Below, one piece after another: positions 62,072 through 64,000 of a DNA stretch of 64,000 nt. The first letter of the stretch is position 1, and every line of letters starts with the position of its first letter. The notes under the pieces were generated by a model, which was given only the letters and a program-made list of their open reading frames with translations, did no database searches and was not told the DNA's origin. Origin of the DNA: Clostridiales bacterium (lineage in GTDB: Bacteria > Bacillota > Clostridia > Saccharofermentanales > Saccharofermentanaceae). The position numbers were made by a program, and so were the translations under genes. The DNA lies in contig JAFZVE010000038.1 of assembly GCA_017617995.1 (NCBI GenBank), positions 1 through 64,000 of the forward strand, written 5' to 3'.

Positions 62072-62899
62072 ATGCTCTTCATCGTATGTGCCCTGCACTG
62101 TGAAGCCAAACCGGTCATCGAGACTCTCGGTCTTAAGAGGGACAGAAGTTCGAATGCCTTCGAGATCTATTCCTCCGACCGCTACTGCCTGATCGTCTCC
62201 GGCATGGGCGTGATCCATGCATCTTCGGCCGTGACCTATCTCCTTACGAAGAACCGTTTCGATAACCATACGGATATGCTTATCAACTTCGGTTCCTGTG
62301 CAGGAAAAGAACCGGGGCTCTATCTCATCAACAAGATCACGGATAGTGCGACCGGGCGGGACTATTATCCCGATCTGATCTATGATCTGTCCTCGTACGG
62401 TCTTCCCATCACTTCGGAGCGAGCACTGGTCACCAGCTACCAAGTGGTCTCCGGTCTGGAAGATCCGGATACGCTCTATGAGATGGAGGCAGCCGCAGTC
62501 TTCTCTGCCGCATCCCGCTTCGTCTCCCCGCACCGCATGGTCTTTCTGAAGTTCGTGAGCGATCAGGGTGTCGACGATCCGAAGAAGATCACTTCCGAAT
62601 ATCTGACCGAATGTGCTTCTTCGTATACTCCGGCGCTTCTTGAAGTTTTCGGCGCACTTTCCCTGATGGTCGAGCCGGTAACCAGTTTCGACGAAGCGCT
62701 TTTCGAAAAGACATGTGAGGAACTTTGTGCAAGCGAAACGATGAAACATCAGCTCAGGAATCTGTTTACGTATGCGGAAGTAAGCGGGCAGGATCTGGCA
62801 GTACTTCTTTCTTCTCTTCATGAAGAAGGAAAACTCCCGACAAACTCCAAGCGAGAAGGAAAGGTGGTACTCGATGAGATCCGGAACCAGCTCCTTTAA
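62072..62899 (+). CDS. Nucleoside phosphorylase/MTAN-like nucleosidase
   Basis: Protein of 275 aa. The first 190 residues resemble the PNP_UDP superfamily: ALHCEAKPVIETLGLKR, the strand ending SGMGVIHA, LINFGSCAG, and the substrate-binding YEMEAAAVFSAA motif of MTA/SAH nucleosidases. The last 80 residues are an extra helical part without a recognised domain. The ATG at 62072 has AAGGAG 8 bases upstream; a TTG six bases earlier is less likely. It overlaps the SPL-family gene by 26 bases, so the two are coupled. An MTAN-type enzyme could clear 5'-deoxyadenosine or methylthioadenosine made by radical-SAM enzymes. Confidence 0.8.
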   Translation: MLFIVCALHCEAKPVIETLGLKRDRSSNAFEIYSSDRYCLIVSGMGVIHASSAVTYLLTKNRFDNHTDMLINFGSCAGKEPGLYLINKITDSATGRDYYPDLIYDLSSYGLPITSERALVTSYQVVSGLEDPDTLYEMEAAAVFSAASRFVSPHRMVFLKFVSDQGVDDPKKITSEYLTECASSYTPALLEVFGALSLMVEPVTSFDEALFEKTCEELCASETMKHQLRNLFTYAEVSGQDLAVLLSSLHEEGKLPTNSKREGKVVLDEIRNQLL

Positions 62900-63902
62900 T
62901 TTTCCGTTTTCCCATATCTATGTCGAAGACGAGATCCGAGACCACGAGCTTACGAAGAAGATCCTTTCACGATTCAGCAAATCGGTCGTGATCCCGATCC
63001 GTCACTATAAGGATGTATTTAACCGTTCCCACCAGAGCTTCCGTCTTCAAAAAAGCGCACCTTCTCTGATCCTTGCCAAGAGCAAAGGAAGTCAGATCTA
63101 TAAGGGCGCACCGGTATGTCAGGACTTCGGCTATGACCATTTCTTCTACACGTCGAGTGTGATGAACTGCATCTTCGACTGCGAATACTGTTACCTTCGC
63201 GGCATGTACGGTTCCGGAAATGTCGTCGTATTTGTCAATCTCGAAGACACCTTCTCCGAACTCGAGCATCTTCTTTCGGAGCATCCTGTCTATCTCTGCG
63301 TCTCCTTTGACACGGATCTGATCGGACTGGAATCCCTGACCGGATTTGTTTCCCGCTGGGCGGAGTTTACGAGTACCCATGAGAATCTCACGATCGAGAT
63401 CCGGACCAAGTCCTTCCGAAAAGACATATACGAGAAGATCCCTCCCTGTGATAGGGTGATCTTTGCCTATACGATCTCGCCGCAGGAGATCATCGAAAAA
63501 TACGAGAAGCGGACCGCTTCCCTCGCCGAACGGCTCTCCGCTGCCTCGTACGCGATGGAAAAAGGATTCCCCGTGAGGCTCTGCTTCGATCCCGTCATTT
63601 ACTGCCAGAACTGGAAAGATTCATACTCATCCATGTTTTCTGAGGTCAAAAAATGCATAGACGGTCATCGATTAAAGGATGTGAGCATCGGATCTTTCCG
63701 CATCTCCGGCGAGTATATCAAGAAGCTCCGGAAGGACTTCCCCGCCTCATCGATCTGCCAGTTCCCGTACGAGAACCGCGACGGATATATGCAGTATCCG
63801 GCTACGCTTCAAAACGAGATGGAAAACCACCTGTTAACTTTGTTACAAAGCTATATATCAAAGGAAAAGATCTACCTGACCGACGTAGAAGAAAAAGCGT
63901 AA
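62874..63902 (+). CDS. splB: Spore photoproduct lyase-family radical-SAM protein
   Basis: Protein of 342 aa of the SPL family, which reverses the UV-induced thymine dimer (spore photoproduct). The start FPFSHIYVEDEI and the cluster motif CIFDCEYC (Cys99, 103, 106), followed by YLRGMYGSG...VFVNLED, are typical. Where the hydrogen-donor cysteine should be (Cys141 of B. subtilis), this protein has SFDTDLIGLE; a cysteine lies three residues earlier (Cys142). The ATG at 62874 is within the nucleosidase gene and has AAGGAAAGG upstream; a longer in-frame start adds 18 residues with no family match. Function as a true lyase is likely but not certain. Confidence 0.85.
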   Translation: MRSGTSSFNFPFSHIYVEDEIRDHELTKKILSRFSKSVVIPIRHYKDVFNRSHQSFRLQKSAPSLILAKSKGSQIYKGAPVCQDFGYDHFFYTSSVMNCIFDCEYCYLRGMYGSGNVVVFVNLEDTFSELEHLLSEHPVYLCVSFDTDLIGLESLTGFVSRWAEFTSTHENLTIEIRTKSFRKDIYEKIPPCDRVIFAYTISPQEIIEKYEKRTASLAERLSAASYAMEKGFPVRLCFDPVIYCQNWKDSYSSMFSEVKKCIDGHRLKDVSIGSFRISGEYIKKLRKDFPASSICQFPYENRDGYMQYPATLQNEMENHLLTLLQSYISKEKIYLTDVEEKA

Positions 63903-63917
63903 AAGGAGATACAGAAA

Positions 63918-64000
63918 ATGGACGGTATCAGACTCAATAACCCAAGAAAAAAGAGGCCGGAAGAAGTGAGAAACTGCCCCAAATGCGGCGCATCCGTTCT
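63918..64000 (+). CDS. Start of a zinc-ribbon protein (cut by window end)
   Basis: Twenty-seven codons are present: MDGIRLNNPRKKRPEEVRNC (first 20), then PKCGASV. AAAAGGAGA lies 8 bases upstream, and the gene starts 15 bases after the SPL-family stop. The CPKCG half-knuckle suggests a zinc-ribbon domain like those at 1.5-3.1 kb and 40.5 kb. Nothing more can be said. Confidence 0.6.
   Translation, partial: MDGIRLNNPRKKRPEEVRNCPKCGASV

Noticed and set aside
1..64000. CRISPR arrays, insertion sequences, prophage genes, tRNA or rRNA genes
   Set aside because: Looked for spaced identical repeats, transposase/integrase motifs and cloverleaf or rRNA signatures; found none.

Overview
The window is chromosomal DNA from a bacterium of the class Clostridia (Bacillota). 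The evidence is the gene order, not any one marker: a mraZ-rsmH-ftsL-PBP-mur-ftsW-murG-ftsQ-ftsZ division cluster, a rimP-nusA-rnpM-ylxQ-infB-rbfA-nrnA-truB-ribF translation cluster, T-box leaders, a LexA/DinR-type box at uvrB, and a spore photoproduct lyase-type gene that suggests a spore former or a descendant of one. Base composition is even. I see no rRNA, tRNA, CRISPR array, insertion sequence, phage gene or integrase. Apart from one small gene near 37.9 kb and the last 2 kb, every gene lies on the minus strand, so the window probably sits on one replichore.

Reading along the minus strand (high to low coordinates): 61.8-57.0 kb is an envelope cassette with a YidC-domain/sulfatase-domain fusion, a CDP-glycerol glycerophosphotransferase-type protein and a lipoprotein. 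56.9-53.7 kb is metG-tatD-small membrane protein. 53.5-53.0 kb holds a 45-residue peptide gene, a terminator and a XRE-type regulator. 52.8-40.5 kb is uvrB-dnaE-pfkA-mutS2 followed by a P-loop NTPase, a zinc-ribbon membrane protein and an SPFH/zinc-ribbon protein. 40.3-38.2 kb is thrS behind a Thr T-box. 37.5-28.9 kb is the rimP-ribF translation and RNA operon, then lgt-rodA. 26.3-15.3 kb is the division and cell-wall cluster under a promoter with MraZ-type repeats. 15.1-3.2 kb is a long run led by ftsZ: nrdR, a two-component pair, nth, recG, rsmD, coaD, a coiled-coil protein, an AAA ATPase/DUF4276-like pair and hemW. Last come a zinc-ribbon membrane protein and a TrpB2-type tryptophan synthase beta chain behind a Trp T-box, cut by the window edge. 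On the plus strand at 62.1-64.0 kb are a nucleosidase-like gene, an SPL-family radical-SAM gene and the start of a zinc-ribbon protein.

Most of the window is conserved housekeeping. The points that stand out are: (1) the single-chain YidC-like/sulfatase protein, which lacks the conserved YidC arginine and sits beside a glycerophosphotransferase; (2) the ATPase/DUF4276 pair, which looks like a nuclease or defence module inserted into a housekeeping operon; (3) a MurE-MurF fusion in a division cluster that lacks mraY and murD; (4) the overlap of a nucleosidase with an SPL-family enzyme whose expected hydrogen-donor cysteine appears displaced; and (5) the peptide-terminator-XRE arrangement.

All functions are inferred from the translated sequence and remembered family motifs. 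No database search was run. Promoters and terminators were found by eye.
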